A DNA stretch of 64,000 nt from CALOCY01 sp942491975 (GTDB lineage: Bacteria; Bacteroidota; Bacteroidia; Bacteroidales; Prolixibacteraceae), in contig CALOCY010000004.1 in assembly GCA_942491975.1 (NCBI GenBank), forward strand, positions 2,418,001 to 2,482,000, read 5' to 3'. Position 1 is the first letter of the stretch. Each line of letters opens with the position of its first letter. The notes beneath the pieces were generated by a model. It was not told where the DNA came from. It did not search any database and saw only the letters and a program-made list of their open reading frames with translations. The position numbers and the translations under genes were made by a program. This document shows positions 46,023 through 55,094 of the stretch, in pieces.

Positions 46023-47290
46023 ACCCAGTGGTTGTTATTCTCATAACTATTTTCTTCTCTGCCTTTTTCTCGGGAATGGAGATTGCATTTGTCTCGTCCA
46101 ATAAGTTACGGTTGGAACTTGACAAAAAGCAAAACCGGATAAATGCCTATCTGCTTAACCTGTTCACACGCAACCCCGGCCAATATATTGCGACCATGCT
46201 TGTGGGAAACAATATTGCTTTGGTGGTTTATGGTATTGCCTTTGCAAACCTTCTGGAACCGGGCCTTCGACAGTTTATAGACAACGATACCCTGGTACTG
46301 TTTACACAAACCATTGTTTCAACACTCATTATTTTAATTACAGCCGAATTTTTACCCAAAACCCTTTTTCACCTTAACCCGAACATGGCATTAAAGGTAT
46401 TTGCCATCCCGACAGGCTTTTTCTTTATCCTCTTCTTTCCGGTAACATCAGTTATCATCCATTTTTCCAACAACCTGCTAAAACGCATCTTTAAAACGAG
46501 GTACAAAACTAAAAATCAAGATACGATCTTCAGCAAAATAGATCTTCATCACTTCATCAATGAAAACCAACCTGCTGAACATCATGAGCAGAAGAACATG
46601 GAAACCGAAGTGAAATTATTCAAAAACGCACTCGATTTCTCCAATGTCAAAGTACGTGAATGCATGGTTCCCCGGACAGAAATTGATGCACTTGAGATAA
46701 ATACCCCTTTCGATGATATACACCAAACGTTTATTGAATCGGGACACTCCAAAATACTCATCTATGAACAAAACATCGATAACATAATCGGATATATTCA
46801 TATCTCTGCACTTTACCACACCCCGGCATCAATCCGTGAATTTATCAATAAAATATTCATTGTACCCGAAACGATGTTGGCACGCAAACTTTTCAATATA
46901 TTTATACAGGAACACAAAAGCATTGCCGTAGTTGTCGACGAATTTGGAGGGACATCGGGAATGGTAACTACCGAAGACATTCTGGAAGAGATATTTGGGG
47001 AGATTGAAGATGAGCATGATACGGTAGACCTCATTGAACAAAAATTGGACAATAACGAGTTTCTTTTTTCAGGGCGCCATGAAATTGACTACCTGAACAA
47101 TACATACAACCTTAACCTTATCGAAAGCGACGAATATGAAACCCTTGCCGGGTTCATTCTGTACCATCACGAAAGCATTCCCAAAATCAACACCATCATA
47201 ACCATTGGCAACTATCAATTCAAAATAGAAAAAGCAACCCATACCAAGATAGAGATTGTACGGATAAAGATGCCGGATGATAAATTATAA
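46019..47290 (+). CDS. CNNM/CorC-type transporter with CBS pair
   Basis: A 423-residue protein with a DUF21 membrane domain (about four spans to residue 170), a CBS pair at about 205-325 (VRECMVPRTEIDAL; IAVVVDEFGGTSGMVTTEDILEEIFGEIEDEHD) and a C-terminal CorC/HlyC transporter-associated domain. Members are linked to magnesium or cobalt export, and often annotated as hemolysin. Its place after lptC is typical of Bacteroidota. It overlaps lptC by 4 bp. Confidence 0.87.
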   Translation: MNPVVVILITIFFSAFFSGMEIAFVSSNKLRLELDKKQNRINAYLLNLFTRNPGQYIATMLVGNNIALVVYGIAFANLLEPGLRQFIDNDTLVLFTQTIVSTLIILITAEFLPKTLFHLNPNMALKVFAIPTGFFFILFFPVTSVIIHFSNNLLKRIFKTRYKTKNQDTIFSKIDLHHFINENQPAEHHEQKNMETEVKLFKNALDFSNVKVRECMVPRTEIDALEINTPFDDIHQTFIESGHSKILIYEQNIDNIIGYIHISALYHTPASIREFINKIFIVPETMLARKLFNIFIQEHKSIAVVVDEFGGTSGMVTTEDILEEIFGEIEDEHDTVDLIEQKLDNNEFLFSGRHEIDYLNNTYNLNLIESDEYETLAGFILYHHESIPKINTIITIGNYQFKIEKATHTKIEIVRIKMPDDKL

Positions 47291-47409
47291 CCAGTTTCTA
47301 AATCAATATTTCAGGTTTAATTGCTAAAATTATTATCTTCGTAGCTCGAAATTCGGAGAGTAGACTTTCGTTAAAATTTTAAAGTGAAATTTTTAATTAC
47401 ACATACCAA

Positions 47410-49527
47410 ATGGCAACATTACAAAAGATCAGAAATCGTGGTGGGCTTTTAGTAGCAATTATTATTGGATTAGCCTTAGTTGCATTTATTCTTGGAGATA
47501 TGCTGCGTTCAGGAAGCTCAATCATGCAGGGAAGCCGGCTTGAAATCATGGAAGTTAACGGAGAAGCCGTACAATATGCTGATTTTCAACATAAAGTTGA
47601 TGAGTTCGCTGAAGTTTATAAAATGAATTCCGGTCAAACAACACTCGACGATAAAGCCTGGACACAACTCAGGGAACAAGTATTTCAAAACCTTGTACGG
47701 GAGATGATCATGAACGAACGTTATGAAGAACTGGGCGTAGCCGTTTCATCTGTCGAACTGGCCGAGTTGGTAAAAGGGAACAACCCGCATTCCATTATTC
47801 GTAACGTGTTTAAAAATCCGCAAACCGGAGAATTTGATAAGGCATTTTTAATTGAGTTCCTTAAGAGACGCGATCTTGACCCGACAGGACGATCAGCAAT
47901 CTACTGGAAAACACTTGAAGATCAGATTTTTAATGACCGTTTGCAAAGCAAATACATCAACCTGTTGGCCAAAGGGCTATATGTAACCAAAGTTGAAGCA
48001 GAAGAGAGTCTCAAAGCAAAAAACAATCAGGTATCACTGGAGTTTGTAAAACAAAACTTCACTGCTATACCCGATTCAGCTATCACTGTTTCGGAAAAAG
48101 AACTCAGGGCTTATTACGATACGCACAAAGACGACTATAAACAGACAGACAGCAGGAAAATCGAATATGTCAGTTTCCAGGTAAAACCATCGGAAAGTGA
48201 TGATACTGCGACAAAGAAATGGGCAGAAGAGCTTACAGGCGAATTTGAGGGCACTGAAGATAACGTACAATTTATCAATATGAATGCCGACACACCATTT
48301 GAGGACACCTACTTCAAAAAAGAGGAACTACCTGCTGATATTGGTGAATGGGCTTTTAGTGTTTCTGAAGGAAGTGTGTACGGCCCTTATAAGGAGAACG
48401 ATATCTATAAACTGGCTAAAGTTCATCAATTCAAACAACTGCCTGACTCTGTAAAAGTCCGTCATATCCTTATAAAGCCTGCAACTCAGGCTGCTTTGGA
48501 AAAAGCTGAAGCCACCATCGATAGTTTGAAAACCCTGGTAAAGAATGGTGCAAACTTTGCACAACTTGCCCGCAAATATTCCGAAGATAAAGGTTCAGCC
48601 TCTGAAGGTGGTAACCTGGGATGGTTCAAACGCAACCGCATGTATAAGCCATTTGAAGAAGCCTGTTTTAATGCCAAAGCAGGAGATATTGTTGTTGCCA
48701 GGACTCCGGCCGGGATTCACCTGATAAAAGTTGACCGTTTGGGAAAAACAACCAATCAGGTACAACTGGGTATTATTGACCGTAAAGTACAGGCAAGTTC
48801 ACAAACATTCCAGAATATCTATCAACAAGCCAACCAATTTGCCGGTGAAAATCGTAACAAAGAGGCATTTGAGAATGCCGTAGTTGAGCAGAAGCTGAAC
48901 AAACACCTGGCAACTGTAAAAGAGACTGACCGTACGATAAACCGCATGGAAAATGCACGTCTGCTGGTACGTGCAGCATACCGCGCTAAAGCTGGTGAAA
49001 TTCTTACCGACCATGATGGTTCCCCGGTATTTGAAATAGGCGATAATTTCATCATTGCAATACTGTCACAAGCCAACGAAGAGGGTTATGCCTCATTTGA
49101 AGATGTAAAAACACGTGTTGAGCTGAATGTAAAAAAAGAGAAAAAGGCCGAAGCACTAAAAAAGCAGTTTGAAGAGGTATTGGCCGGACGCAATACACTG
49201 GAAGCAGTGGCAGCTAAATTTGAAATAGAAATAGAGCGTGCTGAAAATATCTCATTCAACTCCTATTCATTGCCCAAATCAGGAACGGAACCTGCCGTAA
49301 TTGGTGCAGCAGCATTTGCCGAAGAGGGAAAAGTTGTTGGGCCGATTAAAGGAAAGAATGGTGTATTTGCCATTAAGGTAACCAAAAAGACCGCAGGTGA
49401 AGATACCGATGTAGATGCCGAACAAACACGCCTTGCACAAAGCATTGCCTACCGTGCCAACTATCAGGCCTATCAGGCACTAAAAGATGCATCGGAAATT
49501 ACCGATGAACGCGCCCGGTTCTATTAA
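47410..49527 (+). CDS. ppiD: Peptidyl-prolyl isomerase, PpiD/SurA-like
   Basis: A 705-residue periplasmic chaperone anchored by one N-terminal span (about residues 13-32). A SurA-N-like helical domain precedes a parvulin domain at about 345-445 (VKVRHILIKPA; FAQLARKYSEDKGSASEGGNLGWFKRNRMYKPFEEA). The arrangement is that of PpiD, which helps outer membrane proteins fold. It follows the CNNM gene by 119 bp and ends the operon at the terminator 27 bp downstream. Confidence 0.88.
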   Translation: MATLQKIRNRGGLLVAIIIGLALVAFILGDMLRSGSSIMQGSRLEIMEVNGEAVQYADFQHKVDEFAEVYKMNSGQTTLDDKAWTQLREQVFQNLVREMIMNERYEELGVAVSSVELAELVKGNNPHSIIRNVFKNPQTGEFDKAFLIEFLKRRDLDPTGRSAIYWKTLEDQIFNDRLQSKYINLLAKGLYVTKVEAEESLKAKNNQVSLEFVKQNFTAIPDSAITVSEKELRAYYDTHKDDYKQTDSRKIEYVSFQVKPSESDDTATKKWAEELTGEFEGTEDNVQFINMNADTPFEDTYFKKEELPADIGEWAFSVSEGSVYGPYKENDIYKLAKVHQFKQLPDSVKVRHILIKPATQAALEKAEATIDSLKTLVKNGANFAQLARKYSEDKGSASEGGNLGWFKRNRMYKPFEEACFNAKAGDIVVARTPAGIHLIKVDRLGKTTNQVQLGIIDRKVQASSQTFQNIYQQANQFAGENRNKEAFENAVVEQKLNKHLATVKETDRTINRMENARLLVRAAYRAKAGEILTDHDGSPVFEIGDNFIIAILSQANEEGYASFEDVKTRVELNVKKEKKAEALKKQFEEVLAGRNTLEAVAAKFEIEIERAENISFNSYSLPKSGTEPAVIGAAAFAEEGKVVGPIKGKNGVFAIKVTKKTAGEDTDVDAEQTRLAQSIAYRANYQAYQALKDASEITDERARFY

Positions 49528-49553
49528 TAGAGAATTACCTCATTCTATATATC

Positions 49554-49582
49554 AAAGCGTTTTCGAAAGAAGGCGCTTTTTT
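49554..49582 (+). terminator. Rho-independent terminator of the ppiD operon
   Basis: An 11-bp stem with two G-U type pairs (AAAGCGTTTTC / GAAGGCGCTTT) and a short loop, followed by six T on the plus strand. It begins 27 bp after the ppiD stop codon. Confidence 0.75.
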
Positions 49583-49614
49583 ATATGCAGAAAACTATAT
49601 TATAAGCAACCCAA

Positions 49615-49644
49615 CCCTGACAGGTGTGTTGCACTGACAGGGGT
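49615..49644. repeat. Dispersed CTGACAGG element
   Basis: CCCTGACAGGTGTG... ...CACTGACAGGGG: two direct CTGACAGG cores 18 bp apart. Related to the repeats at 30055-30149. Sits between two convergent operons. Confidence 0.45.
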
Positions 49645-49657
49645 AGATTCGCCATAA

Positions 49658-49682
49658 AAGGGCCACTCAATGAGCGGCCCTT
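49658..49682 (-). terminator. Terminator of the dcw/yqeY operon
   Basis: A 12-bp stem with one mismatch (AAGGGCCACTCA / TGAGCGGCCCTT) followed on the minus strand by TTTT. It lies about 35 bp after the yqeY stop and faces the ppiD operon terminator. Confidence 0.65.
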
Positions 49683-49716
49683 CTGCAACAAAGCAGATTT
49701 TTTGCAACCAATCCGC

Positions 49717-50166
49717 TTAACACAACAATGCTTTTACTTTATCGGCTATAGCTTTCCCATCAGCTTTTCCGGCCAGTTTTTTGGAGGCTATGCCCATCAC
49801 TTTCCCCATCTCCTGCATAGAGGTGGCACCGGTTTTTTCGATAATGGCTTTCACCGCAACCGTTAATTCTTCATCGCCCATCATTTCGGGCAGGTACACT
49901 TCCAATACATTGACCTGTGCCATTTCCTGTGTATACAGGTCGTCACGCCCCTGTTCTTTGTAAATACGGGCAGAGTCGCGCCCCTGCTTGGCTAATTTTT
50001 GGATTACTTTCAACGCCACATCGTCTGATAGTTCATCACTACCACCTTTGGCTGTTTTAGCTTCGATGAAATATTTTTTAATGTTCCGCAGGGCTTCAAG
50101 TTTCTCCTTTTCACGCGCCTTCATTGCGCTTTTTATATCTTCATTGATTTGTTCGAATAAGCTCAT
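49717..50166 (-). CDS. YqeY-like (GatB/YqeY domain) protein
   Basis: A 149-residue helical protein of the GatB/YqeY family: MSLFEQINEDIKSAMKAREK at the start, KYFIEAKTAKGG, and the C-terminal GKVMGIASKKLAGKADGKAI motif typical of tRNA amidotransferase-linked domains. The stand-alone form has no firm function. Its place after ftsZ is normal in Bacteroidota. It starts 174 bp after ftsZ, so it may have its own promoter. Confidence 0.85.
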   Translation of the reverse strand: MSLFEQINEDIKSAMKAREKEKLEALRNIKKYFIEAKTAKGGSDELSDDVALKVIQKLAKQGRDSARIYKEQGRDDLYTQEMAQVNVLEVYLPEMMGDEELTVAVKAIIEKTGATSMQEMGKVMGIASKKLAGKADGKAIADKVKALLC

Positions 50167-50340
50167 AATTATCTGATTTTAAGTTTATTTGTTTGCCTAT
50201 TGTTTCTATTGCATCAACTATGTAAAAAGTACATAGATATTAGGACCTAGCAGTTAGACAAATTATTCTTAATGCAAGAAAAATAGTTCATTTTTTGTCT
50301 TGGTTCCATTTTCAATTGTTCATTGTTAATTTTTCATTGT

Positions 50341-51786
50341 CTAATCAACATTATCATGCAAATAAGGGTTATCACGCTTCAGCGATATGTCTTTGTTTTT
50401 GTCTTCGGTGAGCGAGAACCGTGAGATCCTGCGGTCACTTTTTTGTTTCATTTTATCCAAATTAAGTCCTTTGCGTTTGTAGGCCGGTATATTTTCCAAT
50501 TCCTCAATAGATTCATCGGTAGCCTCATAAAAATTGACTTTCAGCGACACATCGGTTTGTGGGTTCGAAGCTGTTTTCCGAAAACCATCAGCCCGTTTGC
50601 CCCCATACAGGTCATCAAAATCGTCGGAGTAGTTTTGGGTTACATCAAATTCAATGGATTGTTGTTCCGTCTCTATCCGGGCTGTTCGTTGAACCTGCTC
50701 ATCCCTGTTATGCACCACCATAGGATCACTTACAGGCATCTGCCCGGCAGCTTTATCCTGCAACGTATGATAGGTTTTCTCCTGTTTTTTTTGTGCCAGC
50801 AGTTCGGGAATAGAGCTGGTATTGAATCCGGTGGCAATTACTGTAACGTTAACCTCTTCACCAAGGGAAGTATCAATGCCGTTCCCCCAAATCAGGTCGG
50901 CATCGAATCCCGAACGATCCTGGATGTAGTCGGTGATTTCCCCAATCTCATCCATGGTTATTTCATTGGAACCCGACGTTACGTTGAGCAGGATATTTTT
51001 CGCACCGGTAATGTCGTTATTGTTGAGCAACGGTGAGTTCAATGCCTTTTCCACTGCCTCAACGGCGCGGTTTTCGCCCGACGCCTGGGCTGAACCCATT
51101 ACAGCCACCCCACTGTGGCGCATCACGGTCTCCACATCTGCAAAGTCGACGTTGATATAACCGTGTACGGTAATGATTTCAGCAATGCCCTTGGCTGCCA
51201 TCGCCAACACATTATCGGCCTTGGCAAACGCTTCGGATATCCTGAAGTCGCCATACATTTCGCGAATGCGTTCGTTGTTAATCACCAGCAACGAATCCAC
51301 ATGCTGCTGTAGCTCTGCAATCCCTTCCAGTGCCTGATTGATCCTCCGTTTACCTTCATTGCGAAACGGAATGGTCACAATACCTACCGTAAGTATGCCC
51401 AATTCTCCGGCTGCTTCAGCAATCACCGGGGCTGCCCCTGTTCCGGTTCCACCACCCATCCCGGCCGTGACAAATACCATTTTCGTGTTTTGGCTGAGAA
51501 TCTTTTTTACATCTTCAATATTCTCTTTGGCCGCTTCCCGTCCTGTTTCCGGCTTATTGCCTGCACCACGCCCTTCGGTAAGCGAAGCCCCCAACTGCAC
51601 TTTTATCCCCACCGGACTGTTGGCCAATGCCTGTGCATCGGTGTTGCACACTACAAAGTCCACATCTTTTATGCCTTGCTGAAACATATGGTTCACAGCA
51701 TTACCACCGCCGCCACCTACACCAATCACTTTTATGATGGAGCCTTCCCCTCCGGGTAGTTCAAAATTCATCATTGCATCACTCAT
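50341..51786 (-). CDS. ftsZ: Cell division GTPase FtsZ (canonical copy)
   Basis: A 481-residue tubulin-like GTPase that builds the division ring. GTP motif AGMGGGTGTG with GGGTGTG at 111-117, VTIPFRNEGKRR, and synergy loop NVDFADVETVM with D214 and D217 intact. A variable linker runs from about 325 to 430, and the tail holds IPAYKRKG (433-440), the expected FtsA-binding C-terminal peptide, followed by about 40 basic residues. It lies 21 bp after a second ftsZ gene, an unusual tandem. I take this as the ordinary ftsZ because all conserved positions match. Confidence 0.92.
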   Translation of the reverse strand: MSDAMMNFELPGGEGSIIKVIGVGGGGGNAVNHMFQQGIKDVDFVVCNTDAQALANSPVGIKVQLGASLTEGRGAGNKPETGREAAKENIEDVKKILSQNTKMVFVTAGMGGGTGTGAAPVIAEAAGELGILTVGIVTIPFRNEGKRRINQALEGIAELQQHVDSLLVINNERIREMYGDFRISEAFAKADNVLAMAAKGIAEIITVHGYINVDFADVETVMRHSGVAVMGSAQASGENRAVEAVEKALNSPLLNNNDITGAKNILLNVTSGSNEITMDEIGEITDYIQDRSGFDADLIWGNGIDTSLGEEVNVTVIATGFNTSSIPELLAQKKQEKTYHTLQDKAAGQMPVSDPMVVHNRDEQVQRTARIETEQQSIEFDVTQNYSDDFDDLYGGKRADGFRKTASNPQTDVSLKVNFYEATDESIEELENIPAYKRKGLNLDKMKQKSDRRISRFSLTEDKNKDISLKRDNPYLHDNVD

Positions 51787-51807
51787 ATCGCATGCGTTTT
51801 AATCATT

Positions 51808-53046
51808 CTATTCCTTTAATTCCGTATCTTTTTCATCGAAGAGATTGTTGAATTGACGAAAAAACCAGTTGTTAATCATCACCTCACTTTTGGGTTTTTC
51901 TGTTGTCCCCATCGTCTCTTCTACCATCTCTTCTTGCAACACCTCTTCATGGTGGTGTTCAAATTGTTCATCCGGTTCTACTGCTACCACCTCTTTTTCA
52001 GGGGTATGTTCAATCTCTTCCGGTTCTACCGATAGTGAAACCGCTTTTGAGCGTTCATCTTCAGGAATGAAGGTGTCGTGATCGAACCCTGTGGCAATGA
52101 CTGTTACGCTAATCTCCTCACCCAGTTGTTCATCTTTGCCGTTTCCCCAAATAATATCGGTTTCCATTCCGGCTGCTTCCTGCAGGTAATCGATAATGGC
52201 ACCAATCTCCGACATGGTCACCTCTTGCGTTCCTGAAATAATATTGAGCAGAATGCTTTTTGTGCCGAAAATATCATCGCGGTCGAGCAGTGGCGATTTC
52301 AATGCATTTTCCGCAGCTTCAATCGCCCGGTTTTCGCCTTGCGCTATCCCTGTTCCCATCAGGAATACGCCACTTCCGGACATCACCGTTTGTACATCGG
52401 CAAAGTCAATGTTAATGTTGCCATGCACGGTAATAATTTCAGCTGCTCCCTTTACCGCTTTTTTGATCACCTCATCGGCTTTAGAGAAAGCTTCAGAAGC
52501 CGGAAGGTTGCCATATATTTCATGCAGTTTCTTGTTGTTGATCACCAAAATACTGTCCACATTATCACGCAGTTCATCCAATCCTTCCAACGCCTGGTTG
52601 TAACGCCGTTTCCCTTCCGATGTGGAAGGCACGGTGGCAATGGCAATGGTCAGAATCCCCAGGTTACGGGCAATTTCAGCAATGACGGGTGCCGCACCTG
52701 TTCCGGTACCACCTCCCATGCATACGGTGATAAACACCATACGTGTACCATCACTGAGAATGGTTTTGATTTCTTCAGCACTCTCTATAGCTGCCTCTTT
52801 ACCCCGTTCGGGCGAGTTGCCTGCCCCACGTCCTTCGGTAAGTGCCATTCCCAGTTGTACTTTGTTGGCCACCGGACTGTTGGTCAATGCCTGTGCATCA
52901 GTATTACACAGTATAAACTCCACGCCCCGGATACCATCAAGGTGCATGTTGTTTACCGCATTACCACCACCGCCCCCTACGCCAATCACTTTAATGATTG
53001 AGGGGGTCCCGGCCGCTAATCCAAAATGTAATAGTTCTTCTGCCAT
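51808..53046 (-). CDS. Second, divergent FtsZ paralogue
   Basis: A 412-residue FtsZ homologue with GTP motif GGGTGTG (111-117) and synergy loop NIDFADVQTVM intact, so it may still bind and cleave GTP. It differs at usually fixed sites: TVCMGGG for TAGMGGG and VPSTSEG for the PFxxEG motif. The linker is acidic and His-rich (EHHHEEV...), and the tail lacks the PAYKRKG peptide, ending instead in an aromatic stretch NNWFFRQFNNLF followed by DEKDTELKE. It lies between ftsA (9 bp) and the canonical ftsZ (21 bp), so it is co-transcribed. A role as a modulator or partner of FtsZ, possibly membrane-binding through its tail, is inference. Confidence 0.88.
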   Translation of the reverse strand: MAEELLHFGLAAGTPSIIKVIGVGGGGGNAVNNMHLDGIRGVEFILCNTDAQALTNSPVANKVQLGMALTEGRGAGNSPERGKEAAIESAEEIKTILSDGTRMVFITVCMGGGTGTGAAPVIAEIARNLGILTIAIATVPSTSEGKRRYNQALEGLDELRDNVDSILVINNKKLHEIYGNLPASEAFSKADEVIKKAVKGAAEIITVHGNINIDFADVQTVMSGSGVFLMGTGIAQGENRAIEAAENALKSPLLDRDDIFGTKSILLNIISGTQEVTMSEIGAIIDYLQEAAGMETDIIWGNGKDEQLGEEISVTVIATGFDHDTFIPEDERSKAVSLSVEPEEIEHTPEKEVVAVEPDEQFEHHHEEVLQEEMVEETMGTTEKPKSEVMINNWFFRQFNNLFDEKDTELKE

Positions 53047-53055
53047 GCTTCATCA

Positions 53056-54336
53056 CTAGTTAAATTCAGCATCCTGATCTTCCGCAAAAAAGAGCGTTAA
53101 CTTGTGTTTTACCTCTTCCAATAATACCCCGGTAGATTTCTTCTCCCGTTTTTTCTTTACCGTCAATTCTTCGCCTTTCTCGGCATATTTTAACCCTTTT
53201 ATGAGCAACCCAAAAGCTGCTGCATAGGCCGGCGATTCTAATAGACCTTCTCCCTGTGAAAAGAAGTGGGCAGCAGGAATACCTATGCGCACATCCATTC
53301 CGGTCTTGTATTTTATCAGTTGCTGCAGCCCTTTCATGGAAGCCCCGCCGCCAGTCATCACAATGCCTGCCCCCAGCCTGTCGAAGTATTCTGATTTTTC
53401 AATTTGAAAAAAGAGGCTGTCGATGATCTCTTCCATGCGTGCCTGGATAATATAGGCCAGGCTTTTGAATGAAATTTCTTTGGGCGCCCATCCCTGTATA
53501 CCCGGAATGGTAACCACCTTATCTTCAGGTGCAAAATCGCCAAAAGCAGAACCATACTGCACTTTCAACGCTTCGGCCTGACGCGCCAGAATAGTACATC
53601 CCTCTTTAATGTCATGATTGACCACATGGCCCCCAAATGGTATGACGGACACATGGCGCAATACGCCATCGTAATACACCGATATGCTTGTGGTCCCCGC
53701 ACCCATATCGACCAATACTACCCCGGCCTCTTTTTCGTCATCGGAGAGTACCACGTCAGATGTGGCTGTCGGGTTGATAAACGTACGGTGAACCGGCCAT
53801 CCGGCATTGCCCATACACTGTTCCAAGCTGTTTTTATAACTGGCTGAGCCCACCAGTAGTTTGAATGTTGCACTGAGTTGTTGGCCTTTTACACCAATGG
53901 GGTTACGCACCTGATCATCGTTATCGACCTGAAAAATTTGCGGGACTGCCTTGTATATGGCTTCATCGCTGTTGAGTTCAATAGTACGGGCCTGTTGGAA
54001 GAGTTCTTTTACGTCACTGTCGGTAATGATCCCCTCTTCGTTGTCAATCTCTTTTGCCCCATACCCGGGTATGGTATGAATGTGTTGTCCCGAGATGCCT
54101 GCAAAAACCTTAGATATGGATCCGTCAATACCACTCAGTATTTTCTCCATGAGGTTTTCAATGGACTCAGCGGCTTCTTTGAGGTTGAAGATCATCCCCC
54201 GGCGAATCCCTTTTGACTCTACCTCACCCCGGCCTACAATCTCTACTTTTCCGTTGGCATCTTTGCGGCCTGCCAATGCAACAATTTTTGATGTCCCGAT
54301 ATCAATTGCTGCGATTATTTCACTTTTCCGGCTCAT
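53056..54336 (-). CDS. ftsA: Cell division protein FtsA
   Basis: A 426-residue actin-like ATPase that anchors FtsZ to the membrane. Motifs: AAIDIGTSKIVALAG at 9-23, VLVDMGAGTTSISVY, and GIVMTGGGASMKGL. Its C-terminus carries a Lys-rich stretch (LTVKKKREKKS) and a hydrophobic-basic end that may act as the membrane anchor (VKHKLTLFFAEDQ). It lies 8 bp after ftsQ and 9 bp before the first ftsZ. Confidence 0.92.
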   Translation of the reverse strand: MSRKSEIIAAIDIGTSKIVALAGRKDANGKVEIVGRGEVESKGIRRGMIFNLKEAAESIENLMEKILSGIDGSISKVFAGISGQHIHTIPGYGAKEIDNEEGIITDSDVKELFQQARTIELNSDEAIYKAVPQIFQVDNDDQVRNPIGVKGQQLSATFKLLVGSASYKNSLEQCMGNAGWPVHRTFINPTATSDVVLSDDEKEAGVVLVDMGAGTTSISVYYDGVLRHVSVIPFGGHVVNHDIKEGCTILARQAEALKVQYGSAFGDFAPEDKVVTIPGIQGWAPKEISFKSLAYIIQARMEEIIDSLFFQIEKSEYFDRLGAGIVMTGGGASMKGLQQLIKYKTGMDVRIGIPAAHFFSQGEGLLESPAYAAAFGLLIKGLKYAEKGEELTVKKKREKKSTGVLLEEVKHKLTLFFAEDQDAEFN

Positions 54337-54344
54337 ATTGTGTG

Positions 54345-55094
54345 TTACTTTTTAGTGCAAACAATCTGGTTGTTATACTTCAGTGATATTTTTTTATAGC
54401 TGTTCCAGCCCTCTTTTTTAAATCCTTTTTGATAGAGTGCCATCAGGTTTCGAAATTTTTTCTGAAACCCGTCTATCGTTCCCAGTTCAATAATATGGTC
54501 GCCCACACGAGGAACCAGTATAATTTCATTTTTACTGTTGACATACAACTGCTCCACCTGTGCTTTCCAAAAAGGATCGTCATAAATAAACAATCCCAAC
54601 TCGTAAAGCGCTTCATCCATTTCCCCCTTCTTCACATGTCCGTTTACTACCGGCACATGGGCTGCATAAGAGATGGATACGGGCATTGAGCTGCCGTACC
54701 TGTTCAGAAAGTACTGCGCTGCCGGCGTCATAATCCGCAAAATTGGTTCGTGTTGTAACACCCTTACCATGATTTTCCCTCCTCCTTTGTTGCCCCGTCC
54801 CAATGTTTTATATACCTGTGCATCCCGTATGGATGGATGTTGAATGATTCTTTCTTCGATATTTTTAAGCAAAATACTGTCCAGCCGTTGTCCCAATACT
54901 GAAGGTTTTATCGACCGTACAATATTGATAATCTCCTTTTTGTCGATGATATGATTGTCCAACGAGTCCAGTATTTGTACCTCAATGGTGCTGCAACGCA
55001 CTTTTACCTTCTCTTTCGCCACATAACTGGTAGTGGCTACGAAAAAGGCTGCTGTAAGCACCGCAAATACTATTTTTACGATTTTATTTTGCAT
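54345..55094 (-). CDS. ftsQ: Cell division protein FtsQ/DivIB
   Basis: A 249-residue bitopic protein with one span at about 5-25 and a periplasmic POTRA-like region near 30-100 (IQHPSIRDAQVYKTLGRG), then the beta domain. FtsQ links early and late division proteins. It overlaps murC by 11 bp and precedes ftsA by 8 bp. Confidence 0.87.
   Translation of the reverse strand: MQNKIVKIVFAVLTAAFFVATTSYVAKEKVKVRCSTIEVQILDSLDNHIIDKKEIINIVRSIKPSVLGQRLDSILLKNIEERIIQHPSIRDAQVYKTLGRGNKGGGKIMVRVLQHEPILRIMTPAAQYFLNRYGSSMPVSISYAAHVPVVNGHVKKGEMDEALYELGLFIYDDPFWKAQVEQLYVNSKNEIILVPRVGDHIIELGTIDGFQKKFRNLMALYQKGFKKEGWNSYKKISLKYNNQIVCTKK

Noticed and set aside
50443..51036. 197-codon plus-strand frame
   Set aside because: Antisense to ftsZ, a strongly conserved gene; no support as a protein.
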